The position numbers were made by a program, and so were the translations under genes. Below, piece after piece: positions 12,201 to 25,412 of a DNA stretch of 64,000 nt. Every line of letters begins with the position of its first letter. Positions within the stretch are counted from its first letter, which is position 1. Below the pieces are notes generated by a model. It saw only the letters and a list, made by a program, of their open reading frames with translations, did no database searches and was not told the origin of the DNA. The DNA is from Galbula dea. Lineage: Eukaryota; Chordata; Aves; Piciformes; Galbulidae. The stretch is taken from contig VWZX01010273.1 of assembly GCA_013399015.1 (NCBI GenBank), positions 6,165,950 to 6,229,949 on the forward strand, in the 5' to 3' direction.

Positions 12201-14694
12201 TGCCTGGATCAGCAAAGCAGCAGCAGAAATGGTCACCTGAGAAGCAGTTCACACAGCAGCCCAGCACAGGGAACACTCAGGCCCTTCTTTACCTGCTTTT
12301 CCCTAGTAAGCCCATCAAAGTCAGGCTGTAGAAGGCCCATCCCTGCTTCCTCAGAGGACAATTCGATTTGGTTTTATACTGAAAGCAGGAACAACATTCA
12401 AGTGAATGCAAGGAGGGAAAATCTGTTGACTGACTTTGCTGTATCATTTAAATGCCATTTCAAGCACAGAGCACTTCTTGTGCTGGGATATGCAGAAGGA
12501 TTAGGGACTCGATTAGCACTTTAGTCCTGATGCAGTAAAGTACTTAACACATTTAACTTTAAACACATGAAGAAGCACAGTAATTTATTCAGATCTACTG
12601 AAGTGAAATAAGCTAATAACATGCTTAAGCATCTGGTGTCACCCAGAGCTGAACTCTTCTGCTCCTGGTAGGATCAAGCTTCACATCCTTGTCTCCATGA
12701 AGATTTCTAAGCTCTCAAAACTGGGAGAGGTGTTATGCTGGCTGCAGCAAAGTACAGTTTCCCATAAAGGCTGCAGATCTCATGGTTTATTTACAAATTA
12801 AGAAGAAATATGACCTAGAGTAATGTTCACACAGTGCATAGGTATAGAGAAACTGAGGGTAAGGAGACTGCTAAGCTATATTCCCTGTAAATAAAAACTA
12901 TAATAAATATTCAGTTAAAAGCCAAGAGAACTAGCTTAACTCAGTGAAACTATTATAATTATGTCTTCACTTAAAAGAAAACAAGAAAGATCTTAGATAT
13001 TTAATAGAGATTCATTAGAATTTCCTCAAAGAGGATGTACTGCCAGGTCAAAATCTTTACTTGGGACCAAATTCATCACTGCTGCTCCTGTGCATGTGTG
13101 TAGGAGCATGGGTGAAAAATTTGTCAGAAAATATTTCTGTAGGACACAAAGATACAGTATAATAAAGCAATTTCAAGATTTTACTTATTTCATGAGGCAA
13201 AGTCATTTTGGAGTAAATGCATTTCCTCTTGAAATCAAGAGGGAAAAAAAAGCCTTTAATTTCAGAAGTACCTGGACTTGATCCTACAGAGCTCAGATAT
13301 GTATTTTCTGATAAAAATGCAGTTGTGTAAATGTAATTGGATATGCTTGATGATATAACTTCAATGAATTCTGATTTTTCTTACCTGGTTTTTTCCAACC
13401 TTAAGTACAATATCACCTTGAGTTGAAATATCACCTCTGCAGAGTTTCTGTAACATGATTTCTGATCTAACACTGCTGGTACTACTGCAATTACTAAACC
13501 AGAGAGAATCAATGCATTATAAGGCCAGCTCCCAGTCCCATTACTTTCTTAAAAGCTTAAGGCTAAGATTTTAAGAATTTAAGTACTTAAGAAGAATTGA
13601 AGGCCCTAAATTTAAGAATCTGAGGACCAAAGTGAGATGCAGGGAAGCTTTATTAGTGTTCTAAGGGTCAAAGAAAGCCAGGCAAGCTGATTTTCCTAAC
13701 TTGTATAAGGTGGAAAAGTTTATGGAGTAAAAGAAGCTCCTTAAGACCACTTAGCATATTATTATGAATTCATGCCAAGTCTGCAGGATTTGCAGTATAG
13801 ACAAAGTGAAACTGTGCCATGTCTGGGACTTCAGAGATGCTCTTGCCTGAAAGGGGCACTTCTAGCCATACACTCTTTGCTGAAGGTGTAGGAATACCAG
13901 GATGATATCTACAGACTTCCCATGTATTACAGAGCTCATGTTGGTCTTGAGCCTGTTGTTATCTTTATACTGGTGATAACAATTTAGTGACCCCTGGAAT
14001 GGTGCAGTGGACCAGAAGCTTGAAGGGATTAGAAAGCTCTGGTTCTCAATAGAAGAATGAGCTTCTGTGCTGAGAAACATACAGCACATCATGCTGGCAC
14101 ATGCTTCTTTAGATATTTTGGTTTAAGATAGATAAAACAATGACTATTTTACCAACAATTAGTGAATGTCTGTATCTTTCTGTGACAGATAGTGCAGATA
14201 GTGTCAGGGAATTGAAAAAGGGATTAGGCAATTTCTTGGGCATCAGGTTCTAAAATGCATTTTTAAAAGGCTGTGTAGTGTAAAAATTGGGAATTCTGTG
14301 GGAGCATGAGGGGAAGGGACCACATAACATGACCTGGATTGCACACTAAATATCCTCTGTCTAGAGAGGATCTGCTATTCCCACTGCTACTACTGGCCTA
14401 GGTGGACCATGTGTTGATCCACTTGGGCTTTGTTTTTAATGCTTGATAGGCAGTGAGGTCAAGAATGAACATTACTCCAATTAACAGTTTAATAACATAA
14501 CAGATTTCTGTGGGTGGGGATTTTGGTAGTCATTCAAAAATAAGCAATTTCCAGAAACTTTATGTATTTAAAACCAACTATGATTGCCAAAACCAAATCA
14601 TCAGTTAGTGTCAAAATTCCAGGATACATAACTAAGCAAAATAATAACTATATTAATATGATCAGGGATTTGAGAATGTATTAACTTATCTCAT
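12201..14694. other. Unannotated AT-rich DNA
   Basis: No gene is recognised. A 129-codon plus-strand frame (12135-12524) begins inside the reverse CR1 fragment and runs out of it, so it is taken as chance. Around 13550-13620 several cttaag/aagctt-like words recur (ttaaaagcttaag, taagtacttaag), giving a weakly repetitive AT patch. Confidence 0.55.
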
Positions 14695-14723
14695 TGACCT
14701 TGAAAATTGGAAATTGACCTTGA
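14695..14723 (-). promoter_or_regulatory. Pair of perfect TCAAGGTCA (ERR/NR5A-type) half-sites, 20 bp apart
   Basis: TGACCTTGA occurs at 14695-14703 and again at 14715-14723. On the minus strand each reads TCAAGGTCA, the extended half-site bound as monomers or dimers by estrogen-related receptors (ESRR) and NR5A receptors (SF-1, LRH-1). The start-to-start distance is exactly 20 bp, about two helical turns, which puts both on one face of the DNA. The shared direct repeat is 11 bases (attgaccttga). An 11-base repeat this close is expected about once by chance somewhere in the window, so the interest is in the motif identity. Binding is inference. Confidence 0.35.
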
Positions 14724-17700
14724 CATTAAAATTTAAAGTAATATGTCTGCTTCTTGTGATATGCACTTCACATTTTCTACTCACAATAGCTACTTATATT
14801 CATCCTCATTCTATTTTCCTGTCCTTCCTTCCTTGAAACAAATATCATGCTAAAGCAACAAAAGAAATTGATAGTTCATAATGCCTCTCAATCACAGACT
14901 GTGCAGTAATTTCACAGCAAAACTGATTCCAAAATTCATATACTCTGCAGCATGACAGAGCAGAGAGATTTTATATGCAGCAAAACTTCTGAATTTCTCA
15001 CTCAAGAAAAGGTTCCCTTATACCTAATTACCTTGAACTGCAGTGTTGGGGGTTTTTGTTTGGTTTTTTTTCCAAGAACATGCTGTGGTTTTCATATCAA
15101 GTAGTGATTTTTATTACTGAAGCAGCCAGACACATAATCCAACTCTTTCTGAGGTCCAGTAGTGCAAACACTATTGATTCCTGCAGGCATTGTGTTTCTA
15201 TTACTTCACTCAGGGAGAGGCTCTCAGGCTGTAAGAACCCTTCCCCAGAGTCTATTCCAGGGGTTCTGGAACAGACTCTGGTTCTCATTTAGGACTGGTA
15301 TCCAATTCACAGCAATATTTGTCCACATATACCCAGACAGAGAACAGAAACATGCCTCTGAGTGTCAAGGAATGATGACAGCTGAAAAAGTTGCTGCTAC
15401 CTGAACAAGCAGTCATGTCTAGAGGTCTTCTGTGACTACTGTAGAGTTGCCTGGCGTGAGCCATAATAACTAGTTCTCACAGAAGCATCTCACATGGTAG
15501 TTCCAGCCCATTTTCAGGTTTTTTGCTTTCCCTGGGGTAATATGGGAGATGACAGCCACATCCTTTCTGTGTGTGGCATCTCATACCATGGAGTGTCTGC
15601 ATGCACAATACACCTGACACTTTCTAGAAAGCACTGGATATGTGAAGGCTGACTGTACTGAGCACACACTTTAAGCCTGGTCATATTGCAGGAGAGAGAC
15701 TGGGCAGATAAACCTCTACTGCTGTTCAAATAAGCTCTGGATCTGGCCAAACTACATTATTCACTTAGAATAAGTAAAATAATTGGGGAAAAAATATAGA
15801 TGACAGCTCCTTGGCAATGGCATTTAGCTTGTTACAAGCTGCTAATACCTACCATCATGTAGAAAACACTGCCATTACTGTCACATCTGCTCTCAGTAGG
15901 GAACTAAGAAGAAATAAATGTGGAAATTGGGATATGTTTTCTTTCTTTGTCTCTGCATTCTTTTAATTTTAGTATCTGGATGCTGAGTGGCTGTGAAATA
16001 CCACCAAGCAAGATTGTAGTCCTGCTACTCAAATATACCTATTTATAGAGAGACAGAAAATTCTCAGTTAAAATGGGAAGTTTTTCAAGTGCCAGCTTCT
16101 GCTGAAGAAATTTTGCCATAAAACCTAGTAGTCAATAACACTTTAAAGCAGAAGTGAAATGTATGCATTGTGCTGTGCTGAAAACTGCAAGTTTTGGAGA
16201 CATTGTTTTGCAAGTAAGGTTATAAGAACACTGAAGGAAAAATGAAGTTTACAAAATGCCTCCTAAAAACCATTAATCACAGTTAGAGCATCAGCACTTC
16301 AGCTGGGTAGGCTTGCAAATTTTGGAAACATTGTATGCAAATATAAAGGGGGAGAAATGGAATTATTCATGAACAGGTTAGAAATATTGATGAGATCCCC
16401 TGCTAAGCACAAAAAAAACTATCAAAGGAGGGTTATGCAATGTACATGGAAACCTTAGTGGTCACTATAAAGCAGTTATAGGAGATGTAGCCTTTGCCAC
16501 TCCTACCAGCTCAGACAGAAGTCTCTTCTGAGGTTACTTCAGCCAAGTGAGTCAGGTCAATGTGCCAAAAACCTGAGAATTTCTGAACATTGGAAAATTC
16601 TCCCACTAGGATGAGGTTTTTGCTAAGTCACCTCACTTAGTGCTTGATTTATATTCCTCCTGAAATTACATGTATTTCTTGAAGTTAATGTAAATACAGA
16701 AGTAGGGATGCATTTCACTCTTCTTTTCTAAATGTAGCATTTTAATGATATAAAATACCAAAAGGGCCTGTAATTTTCTCCAGAGTCCACCAGAGACTAG
16801 ATGTTGAATGTCTCTGCAAATCTACAGGATTTCAGAGCCTTCAGCTCCCCATCAAATCCAAACCACAGAGAGCACACAGTTGGACTGCCATATAAAGCAT
16901 TATTATGCAACCAATATAAAACCTGACAGAAATAATAACCCTATTATAAAGTAAAGTATTCTGTAGGAGAGAGAGAGAGATCTCAGGGATGGAAGAGGCT
17001 TATAACAAGCAAGATAAAAAGGTCCCTCTCCATGTGTCTCTCTGTATTCATTACAGAAATCCTAAAAGCAAGATTAGATTACATGATTTTTTTTTTCCCA
17101 AGATTGAAGGTAAGCAGGATGAATGCTAACCTGTGCTTCACTTTCAAAAGTGACTTAAACAAAATCCTAAGTAGAAATGAATCCTAGACTTTGAAATATC
17201 CAAGTTATTTCTGGAAATGTAAAGGAAGCTCCTTAATGGCTTAGCCATTGCCACTCAGCATAAAACAATACCTAACACCAACCTCACTCCCTGAAAAACA
17301 AAAAAGCAGAAGTGGTAACACTGTGTTTCAGTTAGCCACTGTGCAGTCCACTTTATGAAATTAATCAGTACTTTTCAGTCCTGAACTATGTTCCTACAAA
17401 ATCTCATAAAGTATGAGTTTAGAATAATTATAGTAGCAACAGTACACTGTTTGAATAGACTGAATATATTTCTTTACCAGAACTATACTCATGATCCCAA
17501 TTCTCATCTTTGCCATCACAATGGAGCAGGTTAAAACATCCTTTCAGAGGTTCAGAAAGGAATATTACTCTCAACATTTCCCTCTTCCTCTAAACTTCTT
17601 CTCTATCATCAAACCTAACTAAAATGGCCCTGTGGCTTCTTCAGACCCCTGGAGGCTTCATGGCTTCACTTGTTGACTTCTAATCCATCAGCTCTCTTGA

Positions 17701-18140
17701 CTTCTGTTAGGATTCTTTACATTTCTCATATTTTTAAGCCTTCCATATCAATCTTTATAGATAGGAAGGGCTATGTTTAATCCTGAGCTGTTTTCTCAAT
17801 GTGTTTCCTGTGAAATATGACAATTTGAAAACCAGCTTTAAACCTTTCTGTTCTCTTCAGCATTTAATTGACTCCTTCTCTATTCGAATTATCTTTATGA
17901 AAGGCACTATAGGAAAATCAATAGTGTTCATTTGTCATACAAAATGTAGCTGTAATGCATTTTTGCAGAGTCCACTGTATTTTCTCTGTGGCTGTTCTGC
18001 AAACAGAACATCCACAGGAAAAAAAAAGGTTCCATTTAGTGGAAGTCTTTTGTATCTTAATAAGAGGTGGAGGAGGAGAGTTGTTTGATCTCTAGCTGAA
18101 AAAATATCAAATAAAATAAGAATTTCACCATCCAAGACTG
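14724..18140. other. Unannotated AT-rich DNA
   Basis: No gene or interspersed repeat is recognised. A short (GA)n run lies at about 16968-16980. An octamer-type word atgcaaat sits at 16335-16342. Overlapping frames on both strands at 15056-15404 cancel one another as coding evidence. Confidence 0.55.
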
Positions 18141-18158
18141 CTACCTCTTGAGAGGTAG
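18141..18158. repeat. Short inverted repeat CTACCTCT-tg-AGAGGTAG
   Basis: Two 8-base arms are separated by two bases. The right arm continues as gaggtagtaattg, which shares the GAGGTAGTA core of the let-7 seed region, while the left arm contains its complement. The loop is too short for a microRNA precursor and the remaining let-7 sequence is absent, so this is not a let-7 gene. Confidence 0.5.
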
Positions 18159-18611
18159 TAATTGCAGGCTTTACAAGAGAATGGGAAGCTTTTTGATGTA
18201 GACTTGGATGTGTATATTTTTTCCATTTTCAGAAGGGATGATTTGGTGAATTATCTTTTATCTTCTCAGATGCTACATGGTAGAAGACATTTAGTGACTT
18301 CTAAAAGAATGCAAAAGCAGAAGAGAACCAGTGGCTATGCACTATAGGAAATGAAAGAGTGAGCTCAAGTCAGACTTACACTCCTCAGCTACAGGGAGTT
18401 AGGTGTGATCTAAAAGTAACTCCTAAGACCTTTTTTTCCTGTTGTTATTCAAAGTCTCCATTATTTCAATACTGAAAATCAAATTTCTGTCTGGTTCTTA
18501 TAAAGAGAGAGAAATGTGATATCTTAGCCCTACAGAATCCTGCTTCATATGAGTATTAACATGTTGTCATAAACATATATGTGACAACCTTAACAAGCAG
18601 TCACAATCCTC

Positions 18612-18676
18612 AGGAAAAAAACCCCAAACAACATACCCCAATCCAAAAGCCAAAGCCAAAACAACAACAACAGAGA
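18612..18676. repeat. A/C-rich low-complexity patch
   Basis: An irregular A/C-only stretch (aaaaaaaccccaaacaac, then ccaaagccaaaacaacaaca) with a short (AAC)n run near its end. It is similar in character to 7921-7975 and to the reverse complement of 35343-35445. Confidence 0.7.
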
Positions 18677-20619
18677 CTTTGCAGGTAGAGTGACAGGCTT
18701 TGGAGAGAGAGAAAGAAAATAATGAAGGATAGACTCAAAGACAGTTATCATTTCAGATTCTCTATATCATGTAACTGTTGCATGTAGTTTAAAATGTTCT
18801 TCCCTGTGTATAGATACATGTATGCAGGTGTGTGTGTATCTATAGTACCCGTGTCTGTATGTCTATATGCACATATGAACTGTAGATAGTGCCTGTACAC
18901 TAGACAAAGGAATAAAAAAGTGATATCTGGTAGAAGTCTTCATCTTACTAGAAAGATTGTAGTCCTGGTAATGCCTTCAAGTCCTACCACGGGATGGGGT
19001 ATTTCAGTATAACTGCAGGAAACACTTCTCTGCCAACTTAATAATTCTATTAGGCTAACAACAGGCTCATCACTGCCCATCAGTCCTCTATGGACATGTA
19101 AATGAGGGAAATATAATAATAATGAGGGGAATTTAAGAGAGATGATAGGTTTCCTTGAATCATCCTACTATGTACCACTTGTGAAAAGAGAGAGGTGTTC
19201 TTTGAGAGATCCTTTTATCACCTACTGTGGAATACTAAAAAGGTGTTTCAACATGAGTCGGTAAGACTGAAATGAGAAGAAATTCCACACTTCTGAATCA
19301 TATGCCCATAAGTAATCCAGTCTCATCCAGACAAATGTGATTGTGGAAAAACATGATCTAATCAGGTGATCAGAAAACAAAATACCTAATTCTAAATATG
19401 ATTAAGGATTGTGATTATGGATCTGAATTATGAAAACACATCTAGTGTAACTCTGGGTTAAACTGAAAAATCAATCATTTGAAATGTCACTGCCATCAAG
19501 AACATAACCTGAAGATCTGGGTGTTATGAACTCTAAAATCCATACTCAAATGAACAATTTGCATCACTGAGGAGGAATAGATTGGGTCTTACAGGAGGCT
19601 GAGTGCATCCCTGGTGGAATAAAGGGCTGCAAGGACTTCACAGGAGAGAGTGCTCAGCAAAAAGCTATTAAATTCATCAAAATCTCTAAGATGCTATGGT
19701 GGGGGAAGTGACCACACCAGCTGGTAAAGGAAATTTCCACTAAAAGAAAGTTAAATTGCATGAAAAGTAGAGACAGGCCTGCAGGGAAAGTAAGAAGTTA
19801 TTTTACACATCATCTATTTTTATATCAGTAGTTTAACATGATTAATTATTGCTTATGAAAGCAAGAATCTAAGAAGAATGGAGATTGAATTCCTTCATGC
19901 ACTACTCAAGAGGAAGGAGCTCTTACAGAAGTACTCAGTCTCAAAGGTCCTGAAATAAAGAAAAGAATTAGAAATGAATCAGCCAAATGACCCAAAATGA
20001 CTTCACACTTGTACCTAACATATGTAATGTGTGTCTGAGTGCACATGTCCAAAATGATAAAGTTACAGATTGAATAAAGTTGTAACTGTGAAACTGTAAT
20101 TCTTTCATGAGTGAGACCTTGTGGCCTTGGCTGTTGATTTTTATGTAAATCTCTTCTCACTAAATTAGAGACTAGTCATTTCCAGTGGGAAATTTCACAG
20201 GTTCCAATGACAACTGTGAAAGTATCCTGTGTTACTGCATATGCTAATTAGAAAAACAGCAATATAAAACTGGATCTTCTCCTTTGCAGTCTTCATTCCC
20301 CCTAGGCTGGCCTAGAATATCAACTTCTTGCATAAGCTGTAGGAACAGGTCATCTGGAAATAACTCAAGAGGAGGAAAAGCAAAACCCATTTCTTGACAG
20401 TAGGATATTGTTAGTAGGTCTGTCTTTAATTACATGATACATCTTTTCAGTTCCTATTAGAAAAACTTTTGGTTTCTTCATCTAAAGTGTAAGATGCCAT
20501 CCCTGTCTTCAAGAGTTAACTTTGCTGGTCTTAACCAGAGAGGAAGCCACATCCAAATAGCCAAACATGAAGGGTGGAAAAGGAAAAGAAACACAAAGTC
20601 CTACATTTGATTTCTTCAA
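18677..20619. other. Unannotated AT-rich DNA
   Basis: No gene is recognised. Around 18800-18890 there is a loose tatg/tgtg/tatc-rich patch (gtgtgtgtatctatag and similar). The purine-rich stretch 19565-19760 looks more complex than its flanks and could be an old repeat that I do not recognise. atgctaatta at 20241-20250 combines a POU-type and a homeodomain-type word. Confidence 0.55.
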
Positions 20620-20620
20620 N
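20620..20620. other. Ambiguous base (N)
   Basis: This single N is the only undetermined base seen in the window. It may mark a polished single-base uncertainty in the assembly. It lies in no recognised feature. Confidence 0.98.
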
Positions 20621-23600
20621 CTTCCAAAATAACATTTTTGAATGTATTGTTTGAAGACACATTGTAAGGATGGAGTTGCAGCACATGGTCTCTCTCAGAT
20701 CATTCCACCTGTGCACAGCTAATGCCACTAACTTGGTGTTTTCTAATATTTCAGCCTACAGCTGGGGGTTGCTCTGCTTTTAGAAATGCCAGCTGGAAAA
20801 AACACATCCACAATTACTGAAACTGCTTGTGGTGAACAGTTCACCACCAATTGCACCAAGTTTAAAACAGAGACTGTTCCTCAACACCTTATAAGGAGGA
20901 GTACCCCATTGTTAGGAGTAGCCCACACTACAGGCAGGTGGCAAAACACTGTGTGACTGCTGTCTAGGGAAAGCTGACCACTGGGCTAGGATAATATTGG
21001 GACTGAATTACTGTTGCATCTGTTGCTCTAAATTTCACTGTACAAGGAGTTGAAAAATCCAAACCTGAACATCAGATGGTATTAGCAAAAGAGGCAATTA
21101 AAACCTACTCAGATTGAATTCTTGTATTTGTTTTCTTTTTTTGACATTTTGATGTATTGACTTCTAGATGGGATGGTAAGGAAAGGTTAAATGTGCAGCA
21201 TTTTACTAAAAGACAGATTATATCATCAATGTTTCCCAGAATCTTCAGCCTTGCTCTTGGAAAGTCCCAGCTACCTTTCACATTAATTTCAGGTAATCTA
21301 TACAGCTGACACCATGTGTTCTGGGTTTCATAGGTTTCTTCTGAAATCCTTCCCATTTTCACTGTGTGAATTTTGCACTCTGCTGTGGACTTATCAGCTT
21401 GTCATCAGGTCACTGAAGGTTCAGTAGTGTCTCTTGGAAAAGTAGGGGCTGTTTGCTCTTTAATTTATTTTTTTTTTTTGCTATATTTTTAATAAAAAGA
21501 GCATTTGAAATGGAAAAAGAAGGAAGTGTTTGAGCACTATGTTTTAAGATCACTTAAAAGAAAAGTTTTTTGTCCTTCCTTTTATCCAGAAGGACAAGTC
21601 TGGAAAAACAACATTTCAAAGCAGGACACTGATCCAATAAATCAGCTCCAGAATTATAAATGTGAAAAAGTGTTATGCAAAGTGATAATGGTAATGGTTT
21701 GCACTGCATGGGAACAGCAATAAAAGCAGAAGAGAGCTGATGACCACTTCCCCCCCTGCCAGCATATGCAGCTCTGAATTAAGCTATTCACAGATCTGCT
21801 TTTATGTAAGAAGCCAAGTATTCTGAATTTAATACCTTACAGGAGATCTTTTTCTCCCTTATTTATGTTCCTGGGTTAGTATGGCTGGTTTGATTTATTA
21901 AACATACAGCTGATTATAATCATACCTGACTTAATTTGTTATTAGTGGGATTAAGTCATTAAAGATATAGCTGATACTGGGTCCATCTTAGCCTCTGTTG
22001 AAGGTTGTTTAGATCTAACTGTGGCTTTTTGCTAGTAAACAAGGACTATAATTGTAAGAATCCTGGGGTGTGGGAAGAAAAGATTGTTCTAATTCTGCTG
22101 TTTATAAAAATAATAAGAAAGTTCTTCAGGGAAAAGGGGAAAAGCAGAGTTACTCCAATGTTAAATATATCCAAGCTCCCTGCCCCCAATATGAACTGCA
22201 GGATATTTTCTGTAGTCAGTGCACATCATTCTAGTAGAGAATATATAACATGAAGAAAATATTTAACATCTTCACATAAACCTTTGGATACAAATTCCAT
22301 ATGGCCATTGTCAAAAGTTCATTTCTTTGTTTACAATCTAAATAAACAATCCATGTTCTAAGGTAAGAAAATTGTAGCAGTAGTGGAGGATATAAAGCAA
22401 GAGAAGTAGCAAACCCAGGGCCAGATATGGAATCAGTAGTGTCTGCCATGGGAAGGGAAAGTCATGGCACCAGAGAAGCTGCTTCAGCCACTCCTGAAAC
22501 CACCTTCCTGTAAATTCACCCTGTTTGTGTTGGAAGATCCTCTTTCACATCCCTGACATTGGGTTACAGAGAGAAAACACTGCCCATTTGGAACTCTCCT
22601 TGTGTAACCAAACATCTCCAGGACCAGAACTGTTTCTGCTCATCTCAACTGGACACAGGGATGAGGCTGCTGGCTCCATTTGCCCCTCTCCATGAATCCA
22701 CTTTAGACAGTGTTGTCCTGTTCATCTGAACTCTGTACCCATTTGAGGACTCTTTCAGCCTTTTCCAGTCTTTTATTAGGGGCTATTTCACCATGGATGA
22801 CTACTGAGGGAGTTATTACTTGCAGTAGTCTGCTTCAGACACATTTTGCTGCTCTCCAGGCAGAATTCAAGCTGTCCTTTCTCTTCCCTGTCACCTCTAC
22901 ATGTGCTCAGCTCTGTGATCTTCTGCTAAGATATTCAAGGATATAAATTTTAGTTTGTAAATTAGTGTTCCACAAAGATAAGGCTCATCTATGCATAATG
23001 CACAGCCCCTGTGCTTCAGCACACAGATCAAAGGAAAGCTACACACTGGATGGCCCTAAGCAATGCATCAGGCCCAAAGGAAATCAAGTCAAAAATAAAC
23101 AATCCCAGAAAGGATTTCAGGTCAAAACTACTGAAAAAAGACAGAAACTGAGCATAATGCACTTCCCTAACAGTACTGATGTTAAAGATGTGCCTGAAAA
23201 AGTGTGTTCAAAAAACCAGTAATGGGATTGAAGTACATACTTAGAGTTATGAACATTCCTATGAGCTTTCCAAAGTCATAACCACTCTGATACAATCAGC
23301 AGTTTTGAGGAGTTTTGGACCAATTCATATGAAAAAACCTACTTGGGATTTCCTTTTCTCTCCTCAAGTATGACAAAAAAAAATACCACAATTGTTTAGA
23401 AACATGAATTTTACTCTCCCCCACAGCTGTGTGTTTCTTTGTTGTGTGAGATCAGGGAATGTGTCAACAATACAAAGCCAAATAAACACACACAGCTCTG
23501 GTGCAGGTGGAAGTAACTCTCATGGAAATAAGGGAGACTCCTCACTGCTTGTATTCAGATTGCACTAGGTTCTTAGTTTCCATGCCTAACAGTTTCTAGC

Positions 23601-25412
23601 TATAAACTGATAACTATATTTCAATGTTGCAATTCCAATCCACTCCCAGTTACCAAATCCCTGGCAAATCTTTCCTCACACCCTCCATATGTTCTTTATA
23701 AAGTAGAGAACATGATGTACAACCAGTCTCTGTGAGTCTTTGTCAAACTGAGACTCCTGAACCAAATCCTTTACTGAGCTAAATGCTAGAACTTGAAAAT
23801 AGCCTACACAGTTTTAAATGGTGTATCTGCCTTGCCTTAAATAGAATATGGGTGTTCCCTTGGGAGAACTAGCTTTATAACTGATGTAGAGTTAGATAAT
23901 GAATGCAGATCAGATAAATGTAAACACTTTTCTCACTCTCCATTTGTTCATTCTTTTTAGATGTGTTTTAGAGAAATGAGAGATTCTGCAATACTGAAGC
24001 AACCTCAGTCAACAGGGCAGAACTCAGTAACCCAGAATGTCTTCTCCAGACTTATTTTAATTTTTTAAGATAGACAAAACCCTGCCTTTTGGTGTTCAAT
24101 TTTATTGCTTAGTTCCCCAGCTTTTTAATTAAAAGCAGCAGGAAATTTAAAAGGTATTTTTTACTTGCAAATGCATAGTTGACATAGTTCTGTCAGGGCT
24201 ATTGCTTAGAACATTGAACTGCCATAGCTACAGAGATTTCAGAAGTCTTTCACACTTTTGGTTACTGAAGATTTGCATTTAGCTGAATAAAAAGCTTCTA
24301 GATTTGTTTTTAATTTAATCAGGTCCACAGCTGGACTACTGCTGCAGGGAACTTTCATGCATTTGTTGTAAAAATAACCATGGCATACATTTTCTTGCTG
24401 TCTAATTTGTGTTGAAAGAAAACTGAAATTGAAGAGAACAAAATTTTCAGTGTTACAAATTCAACTAAGTTACTAATGAATACATTAAAAAAGCAAATAT
24501 TTTGGTCATTTCAGAAAAGCTTGGCTGTAATATTCTTTGTGTATTTATGATCTATTCTTTTGAATTCTTTTGTGGATCTAAGATGTTAGACTTTAAAGAG
24601 AGAAATCTGTTTACAGGCACAATGTTTATTTGGCCTGAAAAAATAAATGTTTGTTGTTTTTTTTTTTCATCTGTGGTAGAAACCTACTTAAACTATGCTG
24701 CATCTCATTACCACTGAAACCTAAAGCTCCTAACTGACTCCAGTAATGATAGAAAACTGGGAGGGGCTGGGAAGGAGAATTGTTAACAGGTTCACAGTGT
24801 CATAGCACATATCCATTGTGTTTACTGCCTTTTTTCCCCCCAGAAATTCCATAATGCCACATGTAATATCTAAAGTCTACAGGAGACAGTGAGAAAGGGA
24901 GAAGAGAGGATGGTTCCCTTTCTGTTCTTAACAAAAGCTTTCATGAAAAAGTAACATTTAGAAAGCCAGTCTTGTTATGGTAGAGTACAAAAGTGTTCAA
25001 AACTCGTTCTTTCCCCCAAACCCATGCCTTTGCTGTACTCACCTCTCTGTCATAGATTAGTCTTTCAGTTTTATTTTTATATTGAGGATTTAGGATTTGC
25101 TAATCTGTTGTTAAGTTAGAGAAGAACTGGGTATTTCAGTGCAACAAATACTTGAGCTTTCAAATTATTCTTGTGCTTAATTACTGCACTCCATTAACAC
25201 AATATAGATTTTTCCAAATACTCAATAAAATATGGTTACTATTCCTTACAAGACATCCTAATGGACTTGTTCCCCAGAAGCTCAAGAGAGTGCTCTTCAG
25301 AATGCTAAAAGAACAAAACCAGATATAATAAAAATGAAAGAAAACATAGAAAAAAATAACTTGACACATTGTAGTAAGTTCAGTGAAGGGCAGGAGCACA
25401 TGAAGCCCAAGC
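20621..25412. other. Unannotated AT-rich DNA with possible conserved blocks
   Basis: No gene or interspersed repeat is recognised. T12 lies at 21468-21479. The stretches around 21895-21985 (gattataatc, aatttgttattagtggga) and 24095-24195 (tttttaattaaaagcagcag, ttgcaaatgcatag) have an enhancer-like word content, but I can show nothing more. Several 60-90-codon frames have no motif. Confidence 0.5.

Noticed and set aside
12135..12524. 129-codon plus-strand frame
   Set aside because: It begins inside a reverse-strand CR1 fragment and reads antisense through it, then into unique DNA. No motif.
18141..18170. Possible let-7 microRNA
   Set aside because: Only the seed-like GAGGTAGTA is shared. The rest of the mature sequence and a suitable precursor stem-loop are missing.
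19565..19760. Purine-rich complex segment as a possible LTR fragment
   Set aside because: No LTR ends, primer-binding site, polypurine tract next to an LTR or retroviral motif could be identified.
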